Positions 36,966-45,775 of a stretch of 64,000 nucleotides of DNA are shown piece after piece. Location: the NCBI RefSeq assembly GCF_000378205.1, contig NZ_KB899414.1:116293-180292 (forward strand), given 5' to 3'. Numbering within the stretch: the first letter of the stretch is position 1; the number at the start of each line of letters is the position of its first letter. Made by a program: the position numbers and the translations under genes. The notes beneath the pieces are model-generated. The model did not search any database. It worked only from the letters and a program-made list of their open reading frames with translations, and had not been told where the DNA came from. The DNA is from Sediminispirochaeta bajacaliforniensis DSM 16054. Its GTDB lineage: Bacteria; Spirochaetota; Spirochaetia; DSM-16054; Sediminispirochaetaceae.

Positions 36966-38237
36966 CTAAAATGAAGTGCTCAGCACTTCCGTCGCTTTTT
37001 TCAACAGCTGTTCAGGCTTCATGGGTTTAATCAAATAACTCTTAATCCCAAAACCGACAGCCTTAACAATAGTCTCTTTTTTCGAGAGGGCCGAAAAGAC
37101 GATGACCGGTACATCAAGCTTTTTTGTTTTCAAATATTCCAATACCTGAAAACCATTCACCTTCGGCATCATCAGATCAAGAAAGACCAGATCGAAGTTC
37201 TGATTCGGTTCGTCAAGCAAAAAGTCTTTGCCGTCTCCATACACCTTGAGGTTCCAATTAGTCTCGGAAAAAACAGTCTTTACCAGTTCCTGAATAATAA
37301 AATCATCATCAACGATTGCGACCGTTGCTTCACTCGCAAAAACGCCCCTTGGTTCCCTTTCTTCATCGTCCTTTATACGCTCTCCGGCGTCGTAGCGAAG
37401 CTGAATCGATTCATCCATCTCTTTTTTGGGTTTACTGCTGGTAAGCAATTTTTTCTGGGCAACCTCGTCATGGGCAATGGAATCGGCCTTAAGGCCGACC
37501 AGTTCGTCCATTGCATCTTCGAGACTGGAAAAGACCGAAATATCCTGATAATCGGTAGAACCTTGAACATAGCTCTTTATCCGATCGTTAGCCGTCAGGA
37601 TCTTTATAAGCCGGGGGTTGGGTTGTGCATATTGAAAAATAACATCGAGAAGCCGTTTAAGTTTAAAGATATGATCCTCGGGAAGTTCCACACTCGACAT
37701 CATGAGCAGGACCTTCGGAACAACGACATCATACAATTCAAGCAACTCGACAATTTTATATCCGAGCAATTCAACCTTTTCCGCATTGAGACCTCTGGCG
37801 ATCTCAATGAATAGGATATCTTCGTTGAAGTGGGCCTCGACCACACATGGGCTTTTGTCCATCTCTATGCTCTGCCCGATAAGCAAACTGATGGTCTCCA
37901 GTAAGCCTTCCATTTTGACCGGTTTTGAGAAAATCTTTTTTACGTTCATACCGGCAAGCTCGAGTACGTGCCCTCGGTCGATTTTGGGAGCAAGCATGAT
38001 AACCGGAATATGCTCTATGTTCCGGTTTGTTTTCTTCTCTTTTAGAATCTCAATGCACCCTTTTCGAGAAAGATAGTAATCCATGACGACAAGGTCGGGT
38101 AGTTCGTTTCGCATTTTGACCCAACCATCAAGTCCATTGACACCGACAAGAACTTCTACCCCGTGGCTTTCTAATTTTTCTTTCAGATAGTTTCGAAAAA
38201 GTGTCGATTCATCAATAAGAAGTACCCGTTTTGCCAT
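36966..38237 (-). CDS. Dual-receiver response regulator with central STAS-like region
   Basis: A 423-residue protein with a receiver at each end. REC1 (residues ~1-120) has LLIDEST, phosphoacceptor in VVMDYYLSRKG and FSKPVK. REC2 (~300-423) has AIVDDDF, FLDLMMPKVNG and LIKPMK. The middle (~130-260) alternates strands and helices (ILFIEIARGLNAEKVELLGY, VPKVLLMMSSVELPED, RLIKILTANDRIKSYV), which looks like a STAS-type fold; this is inference. No DNA-binding output is present. GGGGGC precedes the ATG. First gene of a two-gene operon with the hybrid kinase. Confidence 0.85.
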   Translation of the reverse strand: MAKRVLLIDESTLFRNYLKEKLESHGVEVLVGVNGLDGWVKMRNELPDLVVMDYYLSRKGCIEILKEKKTNRNIEHIPVIMLAPKIDRGHVLELAGMNVKKIFSKPVKMEGLLETISLLIGQSIEMDKSPCVVEAHFNEDILFIEIARGLNAEKVELLGYKIVELLELYDVVVPKVLLMMSSVELPEDHIFKLKRLLDVIFQYAQPNPRLIKILTANDRIKSYVQGSTDYQDISVFSSLEDAMDELVGLKADSIAHDEVAQKKLLTSSKPKKEMDESIQLRYDAGERIKDDEEREPRGVFASEATVAIVDDDFIIQELVKTVFSETNWNLKVYGDGKDFLLDEPNQNFDLVFLDLMMPKVNGFQVLEYLKTKKLDVPVIVFSALSKKETIVKAVGFGIKSYLIKPMKPEQLLKKATEVLSTSF

Positions 38238-38259
38238 AGCTGCCCCCGTCTTTTTATAG

Positions 38260-38287
38260 ATTATAAATCGAAACCCTCATAAATCAA
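38260..38287 (-). promoter_or_regulatory. Promoter of the dual-receiver/hybrid kinase operon
   Basis: Reading leftward: TTGATT (38282-38287), 16-base spacer, perfect TATAAT (38260-38265), then the ribosome site and the ATG at 38237. It lies directly after the terminator of the pheS-pheT unit. Confidence 0.75.
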
Positions 38288-38293
38288 GAAGAG

Positions 38294-38329
38294 AAAAAAA
38301 CCGGAACGGCTGACAAGAGCCGACCCGGT
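38294..38329 (-). terminator. Terminator of the pheS-pheT operon
   Basis: Reading leftward, ACCGG-GT-CGGCT and AGCCG-TT-CCGGT form a hairpin with a 2x2 internal loop and a 6-base apical loop, followed by a run of seven T. It separates the adenosine-specific-kinase gene from the response-regulator promoter. Confidence 0.85.
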
Positions 38330-38372
38330 CCGTTTTGCCATGAAACATCAAACACCGAAGGTCCGTCCGATT

Positions 38373-38864
38373 TCAACCTAATTTGTAGCCGATGGTCCTT
38401 AACAAGGATTTTCGATCAGCCTTATCGCTGTCGCCTTCCACACCCTTTGGGCCAAAACCGTCGATGGCACCAATGATTCCGTTACCCTGATCGGTTGAGG
38501 CAACCACCAGTTGGAGCTCATTAGCGGTAGCCGCAAAAAGGTGAACGACCTCGGGACAGGCCTTGATCCGGTCAAGTACATTGATGGGGTAACAGTTTCG
38601 CAAAATAAGAAAAAAGGTATGACCGGCGGCGACCTTTTGGGCACAAGCAACGGCCTGATCTATGAGATCGGAATCGGTCCCCTCGGTCCGTATCAGGCAG
38701 GGACCACTGGCCTCACAGAAGGCAAGGCCGTACTGAATACCAGGTACGGACGTGGCAAGAATTTCAGGGATATCCTCGATCGTTTTGATGAAATGACTCT
38801 GTCCGACAATAATGTTGCATCCCTCTTCCCAGAAGAGATCAACCGCCTTGAGTGTAAGATCCAT
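38373..38864 (-). CDS. Adenosine-specific kinase family protein (DUF355)
   Basis: A 163-residue small protein. QYGLAFCEASGPCLIRTEG, CAQKVAAGHTFFLILRNCYPINVL and LQLVVASTDQGNGIIGAIDG are the conserved blocks of the family often annotated as adenosine-specific kinase, best known from archaea. The activity in bacteria is uncertain. The ATG overlaps the pheT stop by one base (TAATG), so it is translated directly after the synthetase beta chain. A hairpin terminator follows. Confidence 0.82.
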   Translation of the reverse strand: MDLTLKAVDLFWEEGCNIIVGQSHFIKTIEDIPEILATSVPGIQYGLAFCEASGPCLIRTEGTDSDLIDQAVACAQKVAAGHTFFLILRNCYPINVLDRIKACPEVVHLFAATANELQLVVASTDQGNGIIGAIDGFGPKGVEGDSDKADRKSLLRTIGYKLG

Positions 38865-40585
38865 TACGCTTCTCCTTTTGCCGCTAAAAGCAGATCAAGA
38901 TCTATTTCGCCCCCGGCACAAGGCATCTGAATTCCCCAGCTTTCGAGCACCACAGGATGAATTTCCCCAAACAGTCCGAGCTCCTTCCCGTCACTGAAGA
39001 TTCGAGCACAACGCCCCGAAATAAATCGAGGATCGTCCAGTTCTTTGAGGTCATACGCCTTGGCAAGGTAGTAGAAGATTGCGGAGATGTGACTCAGGGC
39101 ATCGTTGAACCCCGCCTCTCGGTCGCTGATGAGAAAACCAAGGCAATTCTTGGTAACCGTCCCCGAATTATCCCTTTCGTCAAGTCGTGCAATTTTTCCC
39201 GTTTCAAAGATTTTGTGGGGATATACGGCATTTCCGCTCACCGATTCCGATTCCAGCATATTTGGAAGGATAGAGGCACGAACATATTCGTAGTTCTCGG
39301 TCATAGGGTTCGCGATACGAATATACTCGTTTCCCTCCACATGCATCTTTTCGATATAGTCTTTCCGGCTGCCAAGATAGTTGTACATCATTTCCTGATA
39401 ACCAAGCCCGACCATGATATCCTTTATTCTGCGGGCAAAATGCTCCTCGGCAGAAAGACGGCCGATGGTGTAGTCGGAAGGAAACACGGGAGGGAAGGTC
39501 GCGACCCCTCGCCCAATCATGACATCTTCTGCAACATCCGCAGGATGAAGAAAATCGTTGCGATATTCGGGGACTCTAACCGTCAACAGGGGATCTTCGG
39601 AACCGTCGGCGGAAGCTGCAACTCCCATATGGGAAAGGGCTTCCACGCACTCCTGTGCCGAAAGATCTTCACCGAGAAGCTTTTGAATATAAGAAACCTT
39701 AGCCTGGATCGGCTGCTGGAAATAGAGGGGAAAGACCACCTCACGGCCGAAGGGTGTATCGTAGGGATAGACTACCTTGACCGGCAGGATCGTATAGCCG
39801 GCATCGGCAAGGTCACAGGCGACGATCGAGGCCGTCAGGGCAAGGTCTTCCATAACGGTCCCGGTCAGTTCGACAAAGAGGTGGCCATCGCCGATCTTTA
39901 CGGCACCGATCTCCGCGCTGTTGATGATCGGAGGGAAACTGAGAACCTTTTCGTCCTTATCCACAATAAAGGGGAAGAGACGATCGGCGGCGACAATGTG
40001 GCCGAACTCCTTACCCTTGGGGTGCTCGCTGAGAATCTGCCTGAGACTCATTTCCCTTTCTTCCTGAAGGGGAACAAATTTCGTTGTATCGGGATCGACT
40101 GCCTTATAGCGAATCGGATAGGTGAAAAGATCGCTGCGATAGACCCCCATGGCAATGGATTTTCTCTTTCGTCCGAAATTCCAGCAGAGCTTTTCTTGGG
40201 TCTGAATCAGATCCTTGAGGGTCGCCTCATCCACCCCCTTACCGGAAATGGCAAAAGCGACGATAAAGGGGCGCGTTTCTTTGATGGCGGGATCCACTTC
40301 AACGATCCTGTCGCCATAGTCCTGCGGCTTGTCAGCGGTGGAAAAAAAGGAATAGCTGGGAAGTTTTCCTGTTTCATAACAACAAAGCTGACGTCCCAGC
40401 CCTGCGGTAGACCAAAGGTCGGGACGATTGGTGTCGTTCAATTCGACCTTCAGGATCCCTTCATCGGGGTCGCTTCCGTCGAGTTCGGCCTTGGCACAGG
40501 GAAAAACCTCTTCAAGGCCCTGTTCTGTATAGCGTTTTCCGGCGAAACCATAGAGGGCGTCGGCGTATAGTTCAATCTTTGGCAT
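38864..40585 (-). CDS. pheT: Phenylalanyl-tRNA synthetase beta chain, archaeal type
   Basis: A 573-residue protein, far shorter than the ~800 of most bacteria: it lacks the N-terminal tRNA-binding OB domain and the C-terminal anticodon-binding domain. B3/B4 (LNDTNRPDLWSTAGLGRQL and following), B5 (VRVPEYRNDFLHPADVAEDV) and the catalytic-like core (ANPMTENYEYVRASILPNML, GKIARLD) are present. This form is typical of archaea and eukaryotes and is known in spirochaetes, pointing to an old replacement. It begins 2 bases after the pheS stop. Confidence 0.93.
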   Translation of the reverse strand: MPKIELYADALYGFAGKRYTEQGLEEVFPCAKAELDGSDPDEGILKVELNDTNRPDLWSTAGLGRQLCCYETGKLPSYSFFSTADKPQDYGDRIVEVDPAIKETRPFIVAFAISGKGVDEATLKDLIQTQEKLCWNFGRKRKSIAMGVYRSDLFTYPIRYKAVDPDTTKFVPLQEEREMSLRQILSEHPKGKEFGHIVAADRLFPFIVDKDEKVLSFPPIINSAEIGAVKIGDGHLFVELTGTVMEDLALTASIVACDLADAGYTILPVKVVYPYDTPFGREVVFPLYFQQPIQAKVSYIQKLLGEDLSAQECVEALSHMGVAASADGSEDPLLTVRVPEYRNDFLHPADVAEDVMIGRGVATFPPVFPSDYTIGRLSAEEHFARRIKDIMVGLGYQEMMYNYLGSRKDYIEKMHVEGNEYIRIANPMTENYEYVRASILPNMLESESVSGNAVYPHKIFETGKIARLDERDNSGTVTKNCLGFLISDREAGFNDALSHISAIFYYLAKAYDLKELDDPRFISGRCARIFSDGKELGLFGEIHPVVLESWGIQMPCAGGEIDLDLLLAAKGEA

Positions 40586-40587
40586 CG

Positions 40588-42129
40588 CTATTTCCTCCTC
40601 CGAAGCCGTACATTCTCAATATTTGCGGTAAAGAGCTCCCGAAGATCGTTGAGCCCCAGATTCATGAGGGCCATACGATCAATCCCAAGTCCCCATGCAA
40701 GGACCGGAACATCGACACCCAAGGCTTTCGTCACCTCGGGACGGAAGATGCCGCTTCCCCCAAGCTCAAACCAACCAAGCCGAGGGTGTTTAATGTGAAC
40801 CTCGATTGAAGGTTCGGTGAAGGGAAAGTATCCCGGAACATACTTGACCTCTTCGGCCCCGGCTACCTCTTCGGCAAACATCTTCAAAAGCCCGAGGAGG
40901 GTGCGCAAATTAACGTCTTCACCGAGCATGATCCCTTCGGTTTGATAGAAATCGGCACCATGAGTCGCATCGACCTGGTCGTAGCGGAAACAACGAACAA
41001 TGCCGAAGTATTTTCCGGGAATCTTCGCCTTGGGAAGCTGTTTCGCAGAGAGAACCGTTCCCTGGCTTCTGAGAATCAGCCGACGGGTAAAATCCCGGTC
41101 AAAGGTGTAGCCCCAGCCGCGGCTGCCGCTCTTCCATCCGTTTTCATGGGTTGCCGCAACCTGATCAAGATAGGGCTGTTCTATTTCACGGGCCTGTTCG
41201 GGCTCGGCAATATAGTAGACGTCATGGATATCCCTGGCGCTGTGAAACTGAGGCATAAAGAGGGCATCACCGTTCCAGAATTCGGTCTCAACCAGGGGAC
41301 CATCGAACTCTTCAAAGCCGAGACTGATAAGCTTATCCTTGACCCACTGAAGGTACTCCGAATAGGGATTTCTTCGGCCGAGCAAGACACGCGTCGGTGT
41401 CGTGTTGAGGCTATATTCGCGGAAGTCGACGTTCTTCCACTTTCCGGAGGAGAGAAGTTCAGGTGTCACCGAACCGATCTCCTCACCGGTAAGTCCCTCG
41501 GCCTCGATAACCTTCTTTGCTTCGGCGCCGAGCTCCGTCAACCGGTAGAGCACTTCTTCGCGTTCGCTGACCCTGAAGGGAGCCGCTGCGGCACCGCGCT
41601 TTTTGCTGATCCCCTTCATTACCTCCAGCTGCTCTTTCGAAAGTGAACGCTCTTCCAGGCGATCCTCTTTTACCCCGCTCTCCAGCAGCTTCCGTATCTG
41701 CTCCATTCTGGCCGAAGGCCCGTCGGCTACAAGCTCGACCCGCTTGCCTTCGCCTATGCGCAGAACCCCTTCCTTACTCAACTGGCCAAAGGCTGAACCG
41801 ACATCCCTGTTTTCAAGAGACAGCGATGAGGCAATGTCGGGCATGGTTTTTGCACCTTCCTTCGTCAGAAGGGTAAAAATCCGTTCTTCAGGGGTCCCTT
41901 CGGCGGCAAAACTGCGGCCGAGATCGGTTATTTCAAAAAAAGTCCTTGCGGTGCGGCTCGACTCTTCGATAAAACCGCGGCTGGAAAGCCAGCTAAAGGC
42001 CTGATTACATTGTCCCAGTTTGTAGTTGAGTTCCCGTACGATCCCGTCGGCGGAAATATCCTCGCCGAACCGGACAGATCGTAGCAACCTGATCTCCAGA
42101 GGGTGGAGACTCTTCACATCAATGTCCAT
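40588..42129 (-). CDS. pheS: Phenylalanyl-tRNA synthetase alpha chain, archaeal type
   Basis: A 513-residue catalytic subunit charging tRNA-Phe. About 220 N-terminal residues form winged-helix-like modules (MPDIASSLSLENRDVGSAFG), as in archaeal and eukaryotic PheS. The class II core contains FDGPLVETEFWNGDALFMPQ, motif 2 FGIVRCFRYDQVDATH and motif 3 LAWGLGIDRMALM. The start at 42129 (MDIDVK) has AGGAG 8 bases upstream; an upstream in-frame ATG (42213) lacks one. The first gene of the pheS-pheT-DUF355 operon. Confidence 0.95.
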   Translation of the reverse strand: MDIDVKSLHPLEIRLLRSVRFGEDISADGIVRELNYKLGQCNQAFSWLSSRGFIEESSRTARTFFEITDLGRSFAAEGTPEERIFTLLTKEGAKTMPDIASSLSLENRDVGSAFGQLSKEGVLRIGEGKRVELVADGPSARMEQIRKLLESGVKEDRLEERSLSKEQLEVMKGISKKRGAAAAPFRVSEREEVLYRLTELGAEAKKVIEAEGLTGEEIGSVTPELLSSGKWKNVDFREYSLNTTPTRVLLGRRNPYSEYLQWVKDKLISLGFEEFDGPLVETEFWNGDALFMPQFHSARDIHDVYYIAEPEQAREIEQPYLDQVAATHENGWKSGSRGWGYTFDRDFTRRLILRSQGTVLSAKQLPKAKIPGKYFGIVRCFRYDQVDATHGADFYQTEGIMLGEDVNLRTLLGLLKMFAEEVAGAEEVKYVPGYFPFTEPSIEVHIKHPRLGWFELGGSGIFRPEVTKALGVDVPVLAWGLGIDRMALMNLGLNDLRELFTANIENVRLRRRK

Positions 42130-42227
42130 GTATATTTCTCCTGGATAAACCGTGTCCCAATTATTGTAAAGAAGATCGCAGGAAAGTAAAAGCCCCGACC
42201 TTTTGCATCTCAAACCCGAGTCCGTCT

Positions 42228-43502
42228 TTAGATCAGGATAGGCTCTGTTTGCCTTCCGTCTAAATAGATCACGCTTCCACCGGTAAAGGCAGCAGTCTGT
42301 TCAAGAAAAGCATAGGCTTTTTGACCTTCCCACTCGGCTATCGGAAGGGCGGCATTCAGCTCAATCGCATAGCAGGTGTCGTTATAAAGCGGGTAATCCC
42401 CCTTAACAGGGATGGTCTCCTGCTGATTATAGAGCCCGATGGTAGGGCCGGCTCCATGGCCGTGAAATCCTATGGGATGGGTGTATACCGTCGCCTCCAT
42501 ACCTGCGTCCTCTGCCGCTTTCAGGGTCGAGAGAAGAATTTCGTTACCGCTTCTGCCCGCAACAAAGCGATCGGTAAGAAAATCCTGGAGCCTGTTTCCC
42601 TCTTTGACCAGGCTGATGATCCCCTCCGGTGCACAGGATTCTCCCTCTTTAAGAACGTAGGCCAACTTCTGGGTATCGGTGCAGAGCCCCAGATAACGCA
42701 GTCCTACATCGCAATGGAGAAGATCCCCACCTTGAATGACAAGCCCCGAACACTGGGGATCGTCCGAACCCCGTCGCTGAAGGTCAACGGTAGGCATAAA
42801 CCAGGCAGAGAGGCCGAGGGTTTCGATACGCTCCCTTATCCACCAGGCGATATCGTCCGTGGATGTGACGCCGGGGTGTATAAGCGCAGGGCTGAAGGCT
42901 TCATCGATAATGCGGTGGGCCAGAGCAACAATCTTTCCGTAACGCTCAAGCTCGAAAGCGGTGCGAGTTTCCAGCCAGGCGACAGCAAGCGATTCGGCAC
43001 TGGCAAGGGCATGGACCAATGCAATACCGCCGGCCTTCTCCAGGGCCGCCTCAAGTCGACGAAAAAGTCCGACCGAAAGGCCGTCGCCAAAAGCGAACTC
43101 CTGGGAGACATTGATTCCGATTCGAGACGGAGAGCTTTTTTGCAATACCCCGGCGAGGGTATCCCACTGATCGATACCCGAGGCCTTCGACCAGGCAGGG
43201 CGATAATAGGGAGCAAGTTCCGGATAAGGAGGAGAGAAAGAAAGCCGCTCGAGGCTACCGTCCTCTTTTCGGAGGAATAAGAGTATGGTCAGACGCCTGG
43301 CAGTCATCATCGGTTCGGGAAGGAAGGTCGGCAACAGAGGGCCTTCGTTATACTCCCGGGCGGCAACGATCCACGCATCAAACCCCTCCCGCTCCATCAA
43401 ATGGGAAAGAAGATGTTCAAGCCGGAAGGCAAGGGTATCATTCCAGATTTCGGCCTGCCGACGGGAAGAAAGAATTGAAATATCACATCGCGGACGTATC
43501 AT
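42228..43502 (-). CDS. M24 family metallopeptidase (Xaa-Pro aminopeptidase-like)
   Basis: A 424-residue pita-bread-fold enzyme. The five metal ligands are in place: LHCDVGLRYLGLCTDT (two aspartates), THPIGFHGHGAG (histidine), CYAIELN (glutamate) and AFLEQTA (glutamate). An N-terminal creatinase-like domain (residues ~1-190) precedes the catalytic part. It may cleave Xaa-Pro dipeptides, but a non-peptidase role is possible in this fold. GGAG precedes the ATG. It is transcribed divergently from the MTA/SAH deaminase gene (41 bases between). Confidence 0.85.
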   Translation of the reverse strand: MIRPRCDISILSSRRQAEIWNDTLAFRLEHLLSHLMEREGFDAWIVAAREYNEGPLLPTFLPEPMMTARRLTILLFLRKEDGSLERLSFSPPYPELAPYYRPAWSKASGIDQWDTLAGVLQKSSPSRIGINVSQEFAFGDGLSVGLFRRLEAALEKAGGIALVHALASAESLAVAWLETRTAFELERYGKIVALAHRIIDEAFSPALIHPGVTSTDDIAWWIRERIETLGLSAWFMPTVDLQRRGSDDPQCSGLVIQGGDLLHCDVGLRYLGLCTDTQKLAYVLKEGESCAPEGIISLVKEGNRLQDFLTDRFVAGRSGNEILLSTLKAAEDAGMEATVYTHPIGFHGHGAGPTIGLYNQQETIPVKGDYPLYNDTCYAIELNAALPIAEWEGQKAYAFLEQTAAFTGGSVIYLDGRQTEPILI

Positions 43503-43543
43503 CTAAGGCTCCTTCTCGCTGAAGTATGATATGATATCATGCC

Positions 43544-44860
43544 ATGAAAACACTGTACCATACCATCGATATTTTACTCACACCCAATGAAGTGCTTCAC
43601 AATAGTTCCATTCTTGTCGACGACACGAACATAGCTGCCGTCGGAAAAGCGGCGGAACAGGAGCCCGCGGACCTGAAGGTGAATTGCAGCGGTAAACTTG
43701 CCATGCCGGCCCTGAAGAACGGTCATGCGCATTCTGCAATGACCCTCCTTCGCGGCTTTGCAGACGACATGAAACTCTATCCCTGGCTCAACGAGAAAAT
43801 TTGGCCGGCAGAGGCAAAACTTACCGGCGAAGATGTCTACCACGGGGTCCGCCTTGCCTGTCTGGAAATGATAAAAAGCGGAACAATCTTCTGCAACGAT
43901 ATGTACTTTTTCCTGCCGGAAGCATGGCGGGCCTATCGGGAGATGGGAGTAAAAGCGGCCCTGGGATCGGCAATCATCGATTTCTCCGATCCGAAAAAAA
44001 CCGAAGAGATCCGCCGACAAATCTTAGAAGAAGTCGATCGCTTCGGCCCCAAAGGCAGCGAGGCCGATGAACGAAAGCGGGTATCACTGACCATCGCACC
44101 CCATGCCATCTACACGGTCGGGGCCGGTACCCTGCAATGGTGTGCAGAAACGGCAAAACAGGAAAATATTCCTTTTCACATTCATCTGGCGGAAAGCGAA
44201 AAAGAGGTTGCCGACTGCCTTGCCGAAACCGGGAAACGACCTGTCGCCTATCTCGACGAGCTTGGGGTGCTCGATACAAACTGCATTGCCGCCCATGGGA
44301 TTTGGGTAGATGAAGAGGACCTTGATATTCTCGCAGCCAGAGGTGTCACCATGGTGCACAATCCTGCAAGCAACATGAAGACATCGGCAGGTTCATGCTT
44401 TCCTTACCAGGAGTATCGGAGGCGGGCGATTCCCCTTATGATCGGAACCGACGGCTGTGCCAGCAACAATGCCCTCGACCTTTTCACCGACGGCCGCCTC
44501 GCAGGCTTACTGCAGAAACATCATTTCGGAGACCCGACCCTCTTACCGGCCGAGGAGATAGTTGCTTTGACCACCGGAGGTTCGGCAAAGCATGACAAGG
44601 GAATCGGCCCCTTCGGAAACCTGGGAGCCGAGATTCGTGCAGGAGCACCGGCGGACATCATTCTCCTCGACCTTAGCGCTCCCCGAATGGCACCATTACA
44701 CAATCCCATCAGCAATATCGCCTATGCAGCTGACGGAGCTTGTGTGGATACGGTCATGTGCGACGGATCGGTTCTTATGGCCGGAGGGAAGGTCCCCGGA
44801 GAAGAGGCCATCGTAGCCGCAGCGGCCGAAGCCGCTACAGCCCTTGTAGGTCGAAACTGA
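43544..44860 (+). CDS. mtaD: 5'-methylthioadenosine/S-adenosylhomocysteine deaminase
   Basis: An amidohydrolase of 438 residues that deaminates MTA/SAH (or adenosine-like compounds). Metal ligands and the substrate site are clear: NGHAHSAMTLLRGFADDM, HIHLAESEKE, IAAHGIWVDEED and IGTDGCASNNALDLF. It is close in type to bacterial MtaD rather than guanine deaminase. No Shine-Dalgarno is seen; the extended -10 TGATATGAT (43527-43535) ends 8 bases before the ATG. It runs tail-to-tail into punA, 12 bases apart; together they channel adenosine compounds to hypoxanthine. Confidence 0.88.
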   Translation: MKTLYHTIDILLTPNEVLHNSSILVDDTNIAAVGKAAEQEPADLKVNCSGKLAMPALKNGHAHSAMTLLRGFADDMKLYPWLNEKIWPAEAKLTGEDVYHGVRLACLEMIKSGTIFCNDMYFFLPEAWRAYREMGVKAALGSAIIDFSDPKKTEEIRRQILEEVDRFGPKGSEADERKRVSLTIAPHAIYTVGAGTLQWCAETAKQENIPFHIHLAESEKEVADCLAETGKRPVAYLDELGVLDTNCIAAHGIWVDEEDLDILAARGVTMVHNPASNMKTSAGSCFPYQEYRRRAIPLMIGTDGCASNNALDLFTDGRLAGLLQKHHFGDPTLLPAEEIVALTTGGSAKHDKGIGPFGNLGAEIRAGAPADIILLDLSAPRMAPLHNPISNIAYAADGACVDTVMCDGSVLMAGGKVPGEEAIVAAAAEAATALVGRN

Positions 44861-44872
44861 AAAGGAAGCAGC

Positions 44873-45697
44873 TTATAGCCAGGCCCGGATAATACCGCGG
44901 ACGAGGCTAAGGAACTTTTCTTTTACAAGCTCTCCGGTCTCCATCACCTCTTTATGGTTCAGGGGCTGAGGAAGGATTCCCGCCGCCATATTACTGATAC
45001 AGCTGATGCCGAGCACCTTCATCCCCGCATGGGCCGCGGTAATAACCTCGGGAACGGTGGACATACCCACGGCATCGGCGCCGAGGGTTCTGAGCATGCG
45101 AATCTCTGCGGGAGTTTCGAAACTGGGCCCTCCCATGAAAGCATACACCCCTTCCCGAAGATCTATGCCCTTCTCTGAAGCAACCTTTTTGGCAAGGTCC
45201 CGCAGCTTACGGGAATAGGCTTCACTCATGTCGTTGAAACGGGGTCCAAGCTCGTCGATATTTTTTCCCCGCAGCGGGCTGTCGACGAAGAATTTTATGT
45301 GATCGGTGATCAGCATAAGGTCGGCAGGATGAAAAGCCATATTGACCCCGCCTGCGGCATTGGTAACCAGAAGGTTTTCAATGCCCATGACCTTCATCGC
45401 AAGGACCGGAAAGGTGACCTGGTCGAAACCGTATCCCTCGTAAAAATGGAAGCGTCCCTGCATCACCAAAACCCGGCGCCCCTCCAGTTCACCAACGACA
45501 AGACGACCGGCATGACCGGGAACAGTCGATACGGGGAATCCGGGTATATCCTTGTAGTCGATTATAACGGGTCGTTCAATTTCATCTCCAAGAACCCCAA
45601 GCCCCGAACCAAGAATCAGACCAATTTCGGGAGGGGCCCCAATCTTGGAAAGAATGACTTCCACGGCTTTTTGGGCTGCCTCTAATCTTTCGCTCAT
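44873..45697 (-). CDS. punA: Purine nucleoside phosphorylase (trimeric, PNP class)
   Basis: Splits inosine/guanosine with phosphate to base and ribose-1-phosphate. The 274 residues match the low-molecular-mass trimeric class. Motifs: GLILGSGLGVLGDEI (phosphate loop), GRFHFYEGY, LLVTNAAGGVNMAFHPADLM (with the active-site asparagine region further on) and GVYAFMGGPSFETPAEIRML. AAGGAG precedes the ATG. It lies downstream of the Bmp-type nucleoside binding protein, separated by a strong terminator, so it may be transcribed partly by read-through. Confidence 0.95.
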   Translation of the reverse strand: MSERLEAAQKAVEVILSKIGAPPEIGLILGSGLGVLGDEIERPVIIDYKDIPGFPVSTVPGHAGRLVVGELEGRRVLVMQGRFHFYEGYGFDQVTFPVLAMKVMGIENLLVTNAAGGVNMAFHPADLMLITDHIKFFVDSPLRGKNIDELGPRFNDMSEAYSRKLRDLAKKVASEKGIDLREGVYAFMGGPSFETPAEIRMLRTLGADAVGMSTVPEVITAAHAGMKVLGISCISNMAAGILPQPLNHKEVMETGELVKEKFLSLVRGIIRAWL

Positions 45698-45723
45698 GAT
45701 AGCATTCTCCTTAAAAAACTTAG

Positions 45724-45754
45724 AAAAAAAAGGCCAGACGATATACGCCTGGCC
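45724..45754 (-). terminator. Terminator between binding protein and punA
   Basis: Reading leftward: GGCCAG, an 11-base loop containing a further CG/CG pairing, CTGGCC and a run of eight T. It lies 21 bases after the binding-protein stop and 27 bases before punA, so it probably makes the binding-protein transcript the more abundant one. Confidence 0.85.
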
Positions 45755-45775
45755 GCAATGTACAATTCAAAATCT

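Noticed and set aside
38957..40570. Long open frame opposite pheT
   Set aside because: Antisense to a conserved synthetase gene with all motifs; no ribosome site and no recognisable protein.
42130..42213. Longer pheS starting at 42213
   Set aside because: No ribosome site; AGGAG directly before 42129 fits the internal ATG.
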